Origin: Alistipes senegalensis | Lineage (GTDB): Bacteria; Bacillota; Clostridia; Oscillospirales; Ruminococcaceae | Reading direction: 5' to 3' | Assembly (NCBI GenBank): GCA_023665275.1 | Contig: JAMPEF010000001.1 | Coordinates: forward strand, 351,741-415,740 | Length of the DNA: 64,000 nt | In this document: positions 26,155 to 36,216 of the stretch, piece by piece | Layout of the letters: the number at the start of each line of letters is the position of its first letter | How positions within the stretch are numbered: position 1 is the stretch's first letter | The notes under the pieces: model-generated | The model's database searches: none | Told to the model about the DNA's origin: nothing | Seen by the model: only the letters and a program-made list of their open reading frames with translations | Program-made: the position numbers and the translations under genes

Positions 26155-28125
26155 CTACTTTCTTACAATATCGGCATCAAACGGAATAAGTCTTATAACG
26201 TCCTTGCCCCGTGAATCAATAATACTGTACATGGCTTTAGGAAGATTTATAGTAACGGTTTCATTTGAATTGTTGAAAAAGAAAATATAATCATTAATTC
26301 CGTTTGTACGGGTGATGACCTCAACACCTTTAGGCAGTCCCTTAAGACGTGGTATTCCAGCCTGTACCATAAGATTACCGGCGAAACTTTCATAAAAATC
26401 CATATCGCATATAGTCCCGACGTAATAGGCAATGCCTTTACAATATCTGTTCATTGTGACAGCCGGACAGCATTTATAAAAACTCTCTCCGTACTCCGCA
26501 TAGGTTTTAGCGGTAGTAAGGTGAAGAACGTCACACCACTCACGGCATCTGAATTTATTTCCGGCAAAATCTTTTATATTCTGATTTACAATATTTCCGA
26601 TAGGGTCATATTCGGTTACTTCCGCCCCGATAAGCTGTTTATAGACAGTCGGGAGAGTTTCCATTATACAGTTATTGTTATTGTCCTTGACACCACTTCT
26701 GCACGTCAGAACCAGTGTTCCACCATTTATGACAAATCTGTATATATTTTCCGTAACCGCTTTTGTATTCACGAAAACTGAAGGTGCAACAACTATTTTA
26801 TATCCGGATAAATCGGAATTCGCCGAAACAACATCTATATTTGCTCCGTAACGTGCAAACGCTGTATGGAAATTTTCAAGCTGTTCAAGATAATTAAAAT
26901 TGTCTGTCTGTGGCTGTATCTTCAGAGCATTGAAACAGTCTGGTGAATAGAGTATGGCAATTTCTGAAACTATTTTAGCTGACCGGAAAACATCAAGTTT
27001 TGTAGCCGTCTTGCATAATTCCGAAAACTCAAAATAACGTCTTGCCGGAATATTGTTACTGTCAAGTATTCCGTGAAGAAACATTTCAGAACCTTTCAGA
27101 GCTGTACGCCACCGATAGTGTATCACCGTATCAGCACCGTGTGCGAATGCCTGTAATGAATAGCCCATAATCATTCCGGGGAGCAATGCCGGTGACATTG
27201 CAGACCAGCCACCGATAATTCCGCTTAATTGTTCGGTAATCCAGAAATTATCTCTTTTTATACCACGCATCATATCAAGCCGGAATGCATGGGATTTTAC
27301 TGTATTATTCTTTTCAAGAATAACAGGCGGATAATTATCATATGAAACGAAATCCATATTTTCAAATAACTTATAATAATCCGGTGCGTTTTCACATAAC
27401 CATGTATTAGTAGTAACTTCTGCTTTAGGGACTTCACGCTTGATTATATCAGCAATTTCACTGACATATTCAGCAATACAGTCGGCTGAAAATCTCCGGT
27501 ATTCCAGACATAAAGCGGGATTCTGCCACTCTGTCGGGTAAGCCGTCGGTGGCTGGATTTCCGTAATATCACTGTACGTCAGACTATGTGCCTCCGTACC
27601 TAAAGCAAGATTTATATTTTCAAGACTTTCATATTTATCCCATAACCACTCCCTGAATTTTTCACGACACACATCACAAGTACATTGATATGCTTCAAGT
27701 TCGCTGTCAATCTGCCACGCCGTAACGGAATTTCTATGACCGTATCGCCTTACAAGCTGTTCTGTAAGTCTTTTTGCGTATGCCCTGAAATACGGAGCGT
27801 TTATACATCTGTGATTTCTTATACCTGTCTGAACCGGTTTATTATCCGTACCTACCTGAACTATTTCAGGCTGTGCATTATATAGCCATAACGGCGGACA
27901 ACCTGTCGGAATACACATCATAATTTCAATGCCGAAACTCTCAAAAGTTGCAACGACATTGTCAAGCCATTCAAAATCAAAAATTCCGTCTGATTTTTCT
28001 ATTGACGACCATGCACCGTCGCATATGCGAACGATTTTCACACCGATTCTAAACATCTGTTCAGCGTCCCTGTTCCATAATGAAGAGTCCCACTGTTCAG
28101 GATAATAATCAACGCCTATTTTCAT
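26155..28125 (-). CDS. GH42 beta-galactosidase
   Basis: Hydrolyses beta-galactosides, probably in the cytoplasm (no signal peptide). The start at 28125 (MKIGVDYYPEQWD) is supported by AGGGGG 7 nt upstream; a further in-frame ATG at 28146 lies inside the preceding gene. The 656 residues comprise a TIM barrel with acid/base Glu142 in WQIDSE and nucleophile Glu298 in WITEQ, the four zinc cysteines (C107, C148, C150, C153), the trimerisation domain and a C-terminal beta domain. The residue before Glu142 is Ser, where nearly all clan GH-A enzymes have Asn. The gene follows recN and a phosphatase gene in one run. Confidence 0.93.
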   Translation of the reverse strand: MKIGVDYYPEQWDSSLWNRDAEQMFRIGVKIVRICDGAWSSIEKSDGIFDFEWLDNVVATFESFGIEIMMCIPTGCPPLWLYNAQPEIVQVGTDNKPVQTGIRNHRCINAPYFRAYAKRLTEQLVRRYGHRNSVTAWQIDSELEAYQCTCDVCREKFREWLWDKYESLENINLALGTEAHSLTYSDITEIQPPTAYPTEWQNPALCLEYRRFSADCIAEYVSEIADIIKREVPKAEVTTNTWLCENAPDYYKLFENMDFVSYDNYPPVILEKNNTVKSHAFRLDMMRGIKRDNFWITEQLSGIIGGWSAMSPALLPGMIMGYSLQAFAHGADTVIHYRWRTALKGSEMFLHGILDSNNIPARRYFEFSELCKTATKLDVFRSAKIVSEIAILYSPDCFNALKIQPQTDNFNYLEQLENFHTAFARYGANIDVVSANSDLSGYKIVVAPSVFVNTKAVTENIYRFVINGGTLVLTCRSGVKDNNNNCIMETLPTVYKQLIGAEVTEYDPIGNIVNQNIKDFAGNKFRCREWCDVLHLTTAKTYAEYGESFYKCCPAVTMNRYCKGIAYYVGTICDMDFYESFAGNLMVQAGIPRLKGLPKGVEVITRTNGINDYIFFFNNSNETVTINLPKAMYSIIDSRGKDVIRLIPFDADIVRK

Positions 28126-28669
28126 GATTTTCCCCCTGAATATCATACTCTAAAATATCACAGTTGTTAATCATCCATACTGCAAAATCTTCTGTTTTTA
28201 TGTCATTGAAGTATGTATTTATTATTCTGCATACACCACCATGACATACAAGAAGTACATTTTTATCATTATAATTTTTAATTATATCGTCCAGTGCGGA
28301 ATATATTCTGTGTGCAAGCTGTAAAACTGATTCTCCGGTTTTTCCCATACGGGTAGCAAAATTTATTTTATTTTCTTCAAAACCCTCTGAAAATCTTGAG
28401 TGTGTTTCATAGTTTCCGTAATTCCATTCCCTGAGACGTGGTTCAGTTATAATTTCAAGACCTGTTTTTTCAGCGACAATCTTTGCAGTTTTCTGAGCCC
28501 TTTTCATAGGCGAAACTATCATTATATCCACATCAAGACTGGCTACACGCTCCGCCAGTCCGTGTGCCTGCTGTATGCCGGTTTCATTCAGTTCCATGTC
28601 TGTAGTACCTAAAATTCTGTCCTGTTTGTTAAAATCCGTCTGTCCGTGTCGTGTAACATATAATTTCAA
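28109..28669 (-). CDS. Histidine phosphatase family protein
   Basis: Phosphoglycerate-mutase-like phosphatase. The N-terminal RHGQTDFN carries the phosphohistidine, ETGIQQAHGL follows, the acidic catalytic residue lies in RLREWNYGNYE, and the second His is in LLVCHGGVCR. The start is taken as TTG 28669 (186 residues), because the GGAG in the recN tail is then 8 nt upstream; a GTG at 28678 overlaps recN. The 3' end overlaps the GH42 start by 17 nt. The substrate is unknown; AlpP/CobC-like activities are possible. Confidence 0.88.
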   Translation of the reverse strand: MKLYVTRHGQTDFNKQDRILGTTDMELNETGIQQAHGLAERVASLDVDIMIVSPMKRAQKTAKIVAEKTGLEIITEPRLREWNYGNYETHSRFSEGFEENKINFATRMGKTGESVLQLAHRIYSALDDIIKNYNDKNVLLVCHGGVCRIINTYFNDIKTEDFAVWMINNCDILEYDIQGENHENRR

Positions 28670-28674
28670 AATAA

Positions 28675-30336
28675 TCACTCCATAATATATTTTTTAATTT
28701 CATCTCTTGCTGTATCAATCATTAACTTACTTGGATTTTCACCACCTATAATCCTTGCAATTTCCGAAACTCTCCCGTCAAAATCAAGCTGTGTGACGTT
28801 TGTTTCAGTACGTTCACCGACAGTCTGCTTTTCAATCATAAGATGATTATCAGCCATAACCGCTATCTGTGACAGATGTGTAACGCATATAACCTGATGT
28901 ATTCTGCCGATTTCACGTAATTTTATACCTATCTTCTGTGCGGCTTTTCCGCTTACACCGGTATCTATTTCATCAAAAATCATAGTCGGTATTTCATCTC
29001 TTCCGGCTATGACGCTTTTCAAAGCAAGCATTATCCTTGAAAGTTCACCGCCTGAAGCTATTTTAGAAATCGGTTTCGGTGCTTCACCCTTGTTTGCTGA
29101 AATAAGAAATTCCACACTGTCCATACCGTTTACTGTAAGTTTTCCTTTTTCGTGGCGGACGTCTATTAAAACGTCGGGCATATTCAGGAATTTCAGTTCA
29201 TCGGTTACTCTTTCCGCAAATTTTCTGCCTAGTTTTTCCCGATAGTCAAAAAGTTCCTTAGCTCTTTCCGTAACGGTATATAGAAGACTTTCTTTTTTCT
29301 GATTGAGTTCAGCTATTTCAGTGGCGGAACTCTCAAATTTTGTTATTTCCATGCAAGCATTATTGTAAATCTCAATAAGCCCGTTGCAGTCCGTGGCGTA
29401 CTTTCTTTTAAGTTTATTTATTGTATTAAGACGTGTACCGAGATATTCAAGACGCTGTCCGTCAAGTTCTATCTTGTCGGCGAGGTTTTCAAGTTCTGAT
29501 GATATATCAGCCAATTCAATTTCAACTGCCGAAAGTCTTTCATAAAGCGTATTGAGTTCTTCATTACTTACGGTATAGCGTGAAATTTCAAACTCAGCAG
29601 ACGAAATCATATCATTTGCGGTGTCGTCTCCGGTGACAGCCTGTACAGCCTGTTTTATTGCAATAATCATTTTTTCAGCATTTTTAGCTGTTTCATACTC
29701 TTTTTCAAGCGTTTCGTCTTCATTTTCGGATAATTCCAGTTCGCCGACGTCTTCAATTATTGCATTTAAATAGACTGTCCGTTCAGTCCGTGACTGTTCA
29801 GATTTTTTAAGTTCGTTTAATTTTTTAGCTGTCTGCTGGAGTTCACGGAAAGCCTCCCTGTAGTTTTCAAGAAAAGTATTATCTGCTCCGAAATCATCAA
29901 GTACGTGTAAATGTTTTTCACTGTCCATAAGTACCTGATTATCGTGCTGACCGTGTATGTTTATCAGCATAGAGCCGATTTCTTTCAGCAATGACGCCGA
30001 AGCGGTACGCTGATTTATACGGGCTATACTTCTTCCGTCCGAACTTATCTCACGGGTAACTGTTATTTCGTCGTTTTCGTGAGCTATGCCGAGTTCGTCG
30101 AGACGTTCAATTACATTACTTCCCAGTTCAGTGAAAAGTGCCGTTATTATGGCTTTGTCACAGCCTGTCCGGACAATATCTTTACTGCTCCGGTGTCCTA
30201 AAACGGCGTTTATACCGTTTATAAGGATTGATTTTCCTGCTCCCGTCTCACCCGTGAAGATATTCAGGTTTTCGGTAAGCGGTATTACAGCCTCTTTTAT
30301 TACCGCAAGATTTTTTATATAAATTTCCCTTAGCAT
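28675..30336 (-). CDS. recN: DNA repair protein RecN
   Basis: SMC-like ATPase acting early in double-strand break repair. The 553 residues show Walker A GETGAGKSILI near residue 31, a long coiled-coil middle (about 150-360), the ABC signature ASGGELSRIMLALK, and Walker B TMIFDEIDTGVSG. It is the usual last conserved member of the nusB-ispA-dxs-tlyA-nadK-argR-recN order of Firmicutes and lies 11 nt after argR. Confidence 0.97.
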   Translation of the reverse strand: MLREIYIKNLAVIKEAVIPLTENLNIFTGETGAGKSILINGINAVLGHRSSKDIVRTGCDKAIITALFTELGSNVIERLDELGIAHENDEITVTREISSDGRSIARINQRTASASLLKEIGSMLINIHGQHDNQVLMDSEKHLHVLDDFGADNTFLENYREAFRELQQTAKKLNELKKSEQSRTERTVYLNAIIEDVGELELSENEDETLEKEYETAKNAEKMIIAIKQAVQAVTGDDTANDMISSAEFEISRYTVSNEELNTLYERLSAVEIELADISSELENLADKIELDGQRLEYLGTRLNTINKLKRKYATDCNGLIEIYNNACMEITKFESSATEIAELNQKKESLLYTVTERAKELFDYREKLGRKFAERVTDELKFLNMPDVLIDVRHEKGKLTVNGMDSVEFLISANKGEAPKPISKIASGGELSRIMLALKSVIAGRDEIPTMIFDEIDTGVSGKAAQKIGIKLREIGRIHQVICVTHLSQIAVMADNHLMIEKQTVGERTETNVTQLDFDGRVSEIARIIGGENPSKLMIDTARDEIKKYIME

Positions 30337-30347
30337 ATTTTATGCTG

Positions 30348-30791
30348 TTACCTCCCACAAAAAAGTTCGTTTTTGAATTTTCTGGAAAGTTTTTTAGCGT
30401 CCGCCTCACTCCTCACCAGTATAAAAATTGTATCATCGCCGGCAATAGTCCCCACAACTCCTTCATGATTGACGGAATCAATAGCGGCACAAGTTCCCTG
30501 TGCCATACCTGCACGACATTTCAGTACAATTGTATTCATTGCATAGTCAACTGAAATAACCGCCTCTGCAAAAAAATTTTTTTCCTCCACGGCAGACGCC
30601 GGAAGTGTATATCTGTAATTTCCGTCTGCATCACGTTGTTTAACAAGTGAAAGTTGTTGTATATCCCTTGAAAGTGTAGCCTGTGTAGTACGCACACCCT
30701 TTCCGGCAAGGAGTTCTATTAATACTTCCTGTGTAGAGACGGGCTGTTCATTGATTATTTCCAATATAAGTTCATGTCTGTGATTTTTCAT
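30348..30791 (-). CDS. argR: Arginine repressor
   Basis: Arginine-dependent transcription regulator of arginine metabolism. The start at ATG 30791 (MKNHRHELILEI) follows AGGAG in the tail of nadK; an ATG at 30830 overlaps that gene. The 147 residues comprise an N-terminal winged helix (TTQATLSRDIQQLSL), and a C-terminal hexamerisation and arginine-binding domain with GTIAGDDTIFIL. No arginine genes are in the window, so its targets lie elsewhere. Confidence 0.95.
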   Translation of the reverse strand: MKNHRHELILEIINEQPVSTQEVLIELLAGKGVRTTQATLSRDIQQLSLVKQRDADGNYRYTLPASAVEEKNFFAEAVISVDYAMNTIVLKCRAGMAQGTCAAIDSVNHEGVVGTIAGDDTIFILVRSEADAKKLSRKFKNELFCGR

Positions 30792-30799
30792 AAACACTC

Positions 30800-31654
30800 C
30801 TATTTTATGGGCTTGCATAATTTCCGACAAAGCGATTCATGGAAAGAATTTCCGACAAGATTTATAAACCGGATATTATTTTTTCCACGTGAAATCTCTA
30901 TTGACTGGTCTTTTTCAAGCTGTATGTGAAGTTCACCGTCAACGCTTATGACCATGTATTCACCGTCACGGGTACGGCTTGTAAGACCAAGTTTCCGGCA
31001 CGACGAAAAAAGTGTAGTCCGTGAAAAAAGCGAATGCGGACATATCTGTGTCATTTCAATGCATTCTAAATCAGGTTCAATAACAGGTCCACCGGCAGAA
31101 AGTGCATAGGCTGTAGAGCCTGATGGCGTACTGAAAAGTACTCCATCCGCACGGTATCTGCCGACAAGATAACTGTCAGAATATACCTCAAAATCGCATA
31201 TCCGGAAACTTCCCGACCGTGCAGATATTTCATTCAGGGCGGTATACGTGACCTGTTTTCCGTTTTCTATACAGGTTACATCAAGAGTCATTCTTTCTGA
31301 AATTTCATATTCACCGGTTTTCAGAAGTTCCAGCTTGTCAAGCTGGTCAGCCTCAAGACCCGCCATAAATCCAAGTGTACCGGTATTTATTCCAAGAAGT
31401 TTAGTATCTGTACCCATAAGCAGTTTTGAACATCTTAAAATAGTGCCGTCGCCACCTATGGCAATGACAAAATCAGCAGTTCGCACGGATTTCTTTATAT
31501 CCTCAAATTTCACAAAAGGCTTGTCAGAAAAATCTTTCATAAATCTTTCACTGACATATACTTCAATGCCGTATCTGTTCAGGACGTCACAGGTTTCCCT
31601 TGCACATTTAAGGGCGTTTTTTTTCTGAAAATTAGGGTATAATGCAACTATCAT
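30800..31654 (-). CDS. nadK: NAD kinase
   Basis: Phosphorylates NAD to NADP. The 284 residues contain the diagnostic GGDGTILR near residue 67 and the second signature TPSGSTAYALSAGGP near 180. It lies between tlyA and argR, the standard position in this conserved cluster, with 4 nt after tlyA. Confidence 0.96.
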   Translation of the reverse strand: MIVALYPNFQKKNALKCARETCDVLNRYGIEVYVSERFMKDFSDKPFVKFEDIKKSVRTADFVIAIGGDGTILRCSKLLMGTDTKLLGINTGTLGFMAGLEADQLDKLELLKTGEYEISERMTLDVTCIENGKQVTYTALNEISARSGSFRICDFEVYSDSYLVGRYRADGVLFSTPSGSTAYALSAGGPVIEPDLECIEMTQICPHSLFSRTTLFSSCRKLGLTSRTRDGEYMVISVDGELHIQLEKDQSIEISRGKNNIRFINLVGNSFHESLCRKLCKPIK

Positions 31655-31658
31655 AAAA

Positions 31659-32450
31659 CTACTCCTTTAAATTAGTGAACGAAATTTCAACAAGATTTCT
31701 GAAATCACGTATAACAGGTGTGCCGGAAATTTTCCGGAGATGTGCAAGGTATTCAATATTTCCGCTGCCGCCCTTTATTGATGAAAACGTGTAGTCAAGA
31801 GCCGTGAGACTGTTTCCGTATATTGCGGCATCGATTTCCGACAATACACGGACGTGTACTTTTTTATCACGGACAATGCCATGTTTTCCGATAAATTTTC
31901 TGCCAGCCTCAAACTGTGGCTTTATAAGTACAACGGCATCTGCACCGGCTTTAAGCAGTCTGCTGATTTCGGGGAGAATTATTTTCAGTGAAATAAAAGA
32001 AACGTCCGTTGAAATGAAATCAATATTACAGCCCAGCATTTCCGGTGTGACTTTTCGTATATCGGTATTTTCCATATTTATAACTCTGCTGTCCGCACGG
32101 AGAGACGGCGCAAGCTGTCCGTGACCGACATCTACAGCGAAAACTTTTTCCGCACCGTTTTTCAGCATAAAATCCGTAAATCCACCAGTTGATGCACCTA
32201 TATCAAGACAAGTTTTTCCGGTAAAATCAAGCCCGAAAGTTTCCGTTGCCTTTTCGATTTTCAACGCACCCCGTCCCACATAGATTTCCTGTTCAGAAGA
32301 TTCTATAATATCATCAGTTCCGACCTCACAGGAGGCTTTACTTACAGACTTGCCGTTAATGGTTATACAGCCGGATTTTATCATTTCCTTAGCACGTTCA
32401 CGACTACGGGCTATTCCCCGTGAGACAATTTCCGTATCAAGTCTTGCCAT
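31659..32450 (-). CDS. tlyA: TlyA-family rRNA methyltransferase
   Basis: The 263 residues carry an N-terminal S4 RNA-binding domain (ERAKEMIKSGCITINGKSV) and a FtsJ-type methyltransferase domain with SAM motif CLDIGASTGGFTDFML. TlyA enzymes 2'-O-methylate cytidines in 16S and/or 23S rRNA. It overlaps the end of dxs by 14 nt, which implies translational coupling. Confidence 0.93.
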   Translation of the reverse strand: MARLDTEIVSRGIARSRERAKEMIKSGCITINGKSVSKASCEVGTDDIIESSEQEIYVGRGALKIEKATETFGLDFTGKTCLDIGASTGGFTDFMLKNGAEKVFAVDVGHGQLAPSLRADSRVINMENTDIRKVTPEMLGCNIDFISTDVSFISLKIILPEISRLLKAGADAVVLIKPQFEAGRKFIGKHGIVRDKKVHVRVLSEIDAAIYGNSLTALDYTFSSIKGGSGNIEYLAHLRKISGTPVIRDFRNLVEISFTNLKE

Positions 32451-34335
32451 TTGTCATGCACCTCTTCCGGACGTATTCCGCCATTTTTTCGCACGTGAGA
32501 CCCAGTTTTTCAAGGCTCGACCTGACAGAAGCCTGACGTACATAATTTTCAACAGTCACTCTGCTATAGTCTCCGGTGTAGCCTGATTCGGCAAGACGAC
32601 AGCCCATTTTTTCTGAAATACTGCCATTGCCTATAGATTCCTCAAAGAAAATAATACGTTTATATTCCTTAATCTCTTTAAAAATATCACGGTTAAGTGG
32701 ATATATTTTCGTAAGTTTAAGAATATCACAATTTATGTCATCACTGCTGAGAATACTTTGCGCCTTGTAAGCCTCGTTGTAAAGTCTTCCGTAAGTTATA
32801 ATAAGCGTATCGCTTTTATCATTGCGCATGAAAAGATATTCCGTATTGAGATAATCACGGTTGAAACAAACTTCTTCCGTACCACGTGGATATCTTATAG
32901 CTGTAAGATGTTTATTTGTATAGACAGCCTTTTTCATACATAGTCTTAACTCTTCATAGCATGAAGGAGAATATATTACAGTCTCCGGAATGCTTGTCAA
33001 CATAGGAACATCAAAAATTCCCTGATGTGTTTCACCGTCCTCACCGACAACTCCGGCACGGTCTATGCACAGAATTATATGCAGTCTGCCTATGGAAATA
33101 TCATGTATAAGCTGGTCATAGGAACGTTGCAGAAAACTTGAATACACCGCAAAAACCGGAATTTGTCCCATTTTTGCAAGTCCGCCACAGAACGTCACGG
33201 CGTGTTGTTCTGCTATGCCCACATCATAGAAACGCTTAGGAAAACGCTTACTGAAAAACTGCAAACCTGTACCATACTTCATGGCGGCTGTGACAGCACA
33301 TATGCGGTCATCTTTTTCGGCAAGTCTTACAAGCTCCTTGCCAAATACTGTAGAATAACATTTATCTGCTGAAACTTCCGGATTGCCTGTTTCAATATCG
33401 AATTTGGAAATTCCGTGATATTCACCGGGATTATTTTCAGCTGGCGGATATCCCTTGCCTTTTTTTGTCTTGACGTGTATAAAAACGGGTTTATGATAAT
33501 ATTTTGCTTTTTTCATGATTTTTTCAAGGTCTGAAAGATTATGACCGTCCACAAGTCCTAAATAAATAAATCCCATATTTTCAAACAAGGAACTCTGTTC
33601 AAGAATTTTATTTTTTACGGCGTTTTTTGTACTTTGTATGCCTTTTGCCATAGGCTTGCCAAGCACCGGAATAGCATTCAGGGTATCTTTGACATTCTTC
33701 TTTGTGGAGATATACTGTTCAGAATTGCTTAAAGTTGTCAGATGTTTTGCAAGTGCGCCTACATTCCGTGAAATTGACATATCATTATCATTTAAAATAA
33801 CAATAAGATTGCTTTTGCGTTCTCTTCCGGCATTGTTCATAGCTTCATAGAACATACCACCAGTCATTGCGCCGTCACCGATAACAGCTATTGTATAGTT
33901 GTCTTTTCCCTGAAGTTTCATAGCCTCAGCGATTCCGCACGCCACGGAAACCGATGTACTGCTATGACCGCTTATAAAAACATCATGTGGTGACTCTTCC
34001 GGCTTCGGAAACCCTGAAATTCCACCTTCCGTGCGTATGGTTGAAAACTTATCAACACGTCCGGTAAGAATTTTATGCACATATGACTGATGTCCTACGT
34101 CCCATATAATTTTATCTTCCGGAGAATTGAAATTCCGGTGAATAGCCATAGTCAGTTCTACAACACCTAAATTTGACGCAAGATGTCCGCCGTTATTGGA
34201 TATGGTAGAAATAAGCATATCCCGAATTTTTCCACAAAGAATTTCACACTGTTTTAAAGACAGTTTCCGTAAATCTTCCGGTAGTTTAAGTTCAGACAGA
34301 TTAATATCTGTATCTTTTTTTTCGTATTCATTCAT
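32437..34335 (-). CDS. dxs: 1-deoxy-D-xylulose-5-phosphate synthase
   Basis: First step of the MEP isoprenoid pathway; thiamine diphosphate enzyme of 632 residues. Motifs include the His in GHQSYVHKIL, the ThDP-binding GDGAMTGGMFYEAMN ... NDNDMSIS, and the pyrimidine-domain DVGIAEQHAVTF and DRAGVVGEDGETHQG. It lies 40 nt after ispA; together they feed isoprenyl diphosphate synthesis. Confidence 0.97.
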   Translation of the reverse strand: MNEYEKKDTDINLSELKLPEDLRKLSLKQCEILCGKIRDMLISTISNNGGHLASNLGVVELTMAIHRNFNSPEDKIIWDVGHQSYVHKILTGRVDKFSTIRTEGGISGFPKPEESPHDVFISGHSSTSVSVACGIAEAMKLQGKDNYTIAVIGDGAMTGGMFYEAMNNAGRERKSNLIVILNDNDMSISRNVGALAKHLTTLSNSEQYISTKKNVKDTLNAIPVLGKPMAKGIQSTKNAVKNKILEQSSLFENMGFIYLGLVDGHNLSDLEKIMKKAKYYHKPVFIHVKTKKGKGYPPAENNPGEYHGISKFDIETGNPEVSADKCYSTVFGKELVRLAEKDDRICAVTAAMKYGTGLQFFSKRFPKRFYDVGIAEQHAVTFCGGLAKMGQIPVFAVYSSFLQRSYDQLIHDISIGRLHIILCIDRAGVVGEDGETHQGIFDVPMLTSIPETVIYSPSCYEELRLCMKKAVYTNKHLTAIRYPRGTEEVCFNRDYLNTEYLFMRNDKSDTLIITYGRLYNEAYKAQSILSSDDINCDILKLTKIYPLNRDIFKEIKEYKRIIFFEESIGNGSISEKMGCRLAESGYTGDYSRVTVENYVRQASVRSSLEKLGLTCEKMAEYVRKRCMTNGKT

Positions 34336-34375
34336 TTTATATAATGCGGAAAAAAATTTCCGCCTGCTCCTTTAT

Positions 34376-35266
34376 TTAATTTTTTCTTTGCAAAAGATTT
34401 TTTGTCAGTTCAACAAGAAAACTGTTGTTTCCGGTTTTTGCAAGACATTCAAGGGCGTCGGCTGTAATTTTATCGGCTGTTTCCCGTGCTTTTTCCACAC
34501 CGTAAAGCGTAACGAAAGTAGTTTTATTTTCTTCCTTGTCGCTTCCGGCTGGCTTGCCGATTTCCTCAGTACTTGCGGTGACGTCAAGAATATCATCGAT
34601 AATTTGAAAGGCAAGACCAAGTTTATAGCCGTATTCCGCTGAAAGATTAATAATTTCCTCGTCCGCACCGGCACATATACAGCCCATGGCACATGATACG
34701 GCAATAAGTTGACCGGTCTTGTTGTGGTACATATTGCGGAGGTTTGCCTCATCAACATCGTTCCGCTGTTCGTTTTCCATGTCAATGACCTGTCCGCCAA
34801 TCATGCCGGATTTTCCGGTAGCCTTGGCAAGTACGGAAATTATTTTAATTTTCTGTTCCGGTGAAAGTTCCGTATCGTCGGCGATAATCTCAAAAGGCAG
34901 TACAGAAAGCGCATCACCGGCAAGAATAGCCATAGCCTCCCCGTATGCCTTATGACATGACGGCTTGCCACGTCGTAAGTCATCATCATCCATAGCAGGC
35001 AAATCGTCATGTATCAGCGAAAACGTATGTATCATCTCGATAGCACACGCCGGAGCTTTTACCTTTCTGTAGTCTGTACCCATAGCCTCGCAAAATGCCA
35101 TAACCAATACCGGACGTATACGCTTTCCGCCTGCACTCAGTGAATAATTCATAGCCTCTATAAGTTTTTTTTGTGGTTCAGTTTCAGCCGTCAGTAAATT
35201 GTATTCCTTAAGGCTTTTTTCTGCATAATCTACATATTCCGTTAATTTTTCATTGAATCCGTTCAT
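34376..35266 (-). CDS. ispA: Farnesyl (polyprenyl) diphosphate synthase
   Basis: Chain elongation of isoprenyl diphosphates. The 296 residues carry the first Asp-rich motif DDLPAMDDDDLRRG and the second DDILD in FQIIDDILDVTAS. Residues upstream of the first motif (FSLIHDD) are typical of short-chain FPP synthases. The start overlaps the end of the TsaD-like gene by 4 nt. In many Firmicutes xseA and xseB precede this gene; neither is present here. Confidence 0.95.
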   Translation of the reverse strand: MNGFNEKLTEYVDYAEKSLKEYNLLTAETEPQKKLIEAMNYSLSAGGKRIRPVLVMAFCEAMGTDYRKVKAPACAIEMIHTFSLIHDDLPAMDDDDLRRGKPSCHKAYGEAMAILAGDALSVLPFEIIADDTELSPEQKIKIISVLAKATGKSGMIGGQVIDMENEQRNDVDEANLRNMYHNKTGQLIAVSCAMGCICAGADEEIINLSAEYGYKLGLAFQIIDDILDVTASTEEIGKPAGSDKEENKTTFVTLYGVEKARETADKITADALECLAKTGNNSFLVELTKNLLQRKN

Positions 35267-36216
35267 TTTTTTAATTCTCCATAATTTTTTAAATAACCGT
35301 ATATCGCCACACCGGCAGCATTATCACATGAAAATTCCGGCTCTGCAAAATCGGCTTTTCCGAAACGGGAAATAATTTTCTGTCTGATAATTTTATCCGA
35401 CATAACACCACCTGCAAAAACAAGCGGAATATCTCCGTGTATTCTGACAGCCTCAGCGGTCATTGAAATGACAGTTTCCGCCACAGTATCAAGACAATAT
35501 CCGGCTATATTTTCGGATGTTTCGCCGTCGTCAAGCATTTTCCGGCACTTATTCTCAAATCCCGAAAGACAACAGTCATTATCTTTCAGTACAGATTTTA
35601 TTTTATAGTGCCTGTCTGCATTATAGGCGAATTTTTCAAGTTCTATGCCACACGGGAATTTTAATCCCAGCATAATACCTACACGGTCAATAAGCTGACC
35701 GGCTTTCAAATCAAGGGAAGTCCCTACCTGAGTTATATTTATTATATCGGATTTATCCGGCTCACAAATAAGACAGTCAGTAGTGCCACCGCTGACGTGA
35801 AAAGCTATGAATTTTTCATGAATAAGCGAAAGCCTGTCCGCCGAATACAAAGCCGCCAGAATATGCCCCGTCTGGTGTGAAGTCCGATAAAAAGGGATTT
35901 TATTCATTGCCGATATGGAACGTCCCAGACCTTCACCGCACAGAAAACACGGCATATATGAACCCTCTATGTTTCGTGGTCGCACCGATGATGACACGGC
36001 TTTTAAGTTCTCAACGGGGTGCATGGAAAAAAGTTCCTCTATCATTTCCGGTAGTTGCTTTGTATGGTGAAAAACAGCATCGCTTTGTCTTAAACCAGCC
36101 TCACCACTTTTTACGGGGAGCAGTTTTTTTACTTGATAAATTTTATTTTCCGTGCTGTCATAAACTGCCGCTGACGTGGTATAATTGCTTGTATCAATCC
36201 CGAAAAATTCAGCCAT
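35263..36216 (-). CDS. TsaD/Kae1-like protein (paralog)
   Basis: An ASKHA-fold protein related to TsaD, the tRNA threonylcarbamoyladenosine enzyme. The start at ATG 36216 (MAEFFGIDTSNYTTS) follows AGGAAG. The 317 residues open with the phosphate-1 motif GIDTSNYTTS and retain two His in SHQTGHILAAL, where TsaD has its metal-binding HxxxH, plus FAGGVMSD near the C-terminus. It is shorter and more divergent than genuine TsaD and sits between nusB and ispA, a position seen in other Clostridia. Its own function is unknown; annotation as O-sialoglycoprotein endopeptidase is historical. Confidence 0.8.
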   Translation of the reverse strand: MAEFFGIDTSNYTTSAAVYDSTENKIYQVKKLLPVKSGEAGLRQSDAVFHHTKQLPEMIEELFSMHPVENLKAVSSSVRPRNIEGSYMPCFLCGEGLGRSISAMNKIPFYRTSHQTGHILAALYSADRLSLIHEKFIAFHVSGGTTDCLICEPDKSDIINITQVGTSLDLKAGQLIDRVGIMLGLKFPCGIELEKFAYNADRHYKIKSVLKDNDCCLSGFENKCRKMLDDGETSENIAGYCLDTVAETVISMTAEAVRIHGDIPLVFAGGVMSDKIIRQKIISRFGKADFAEPEFSCDNAAGVAIYGYLKNYGELKK

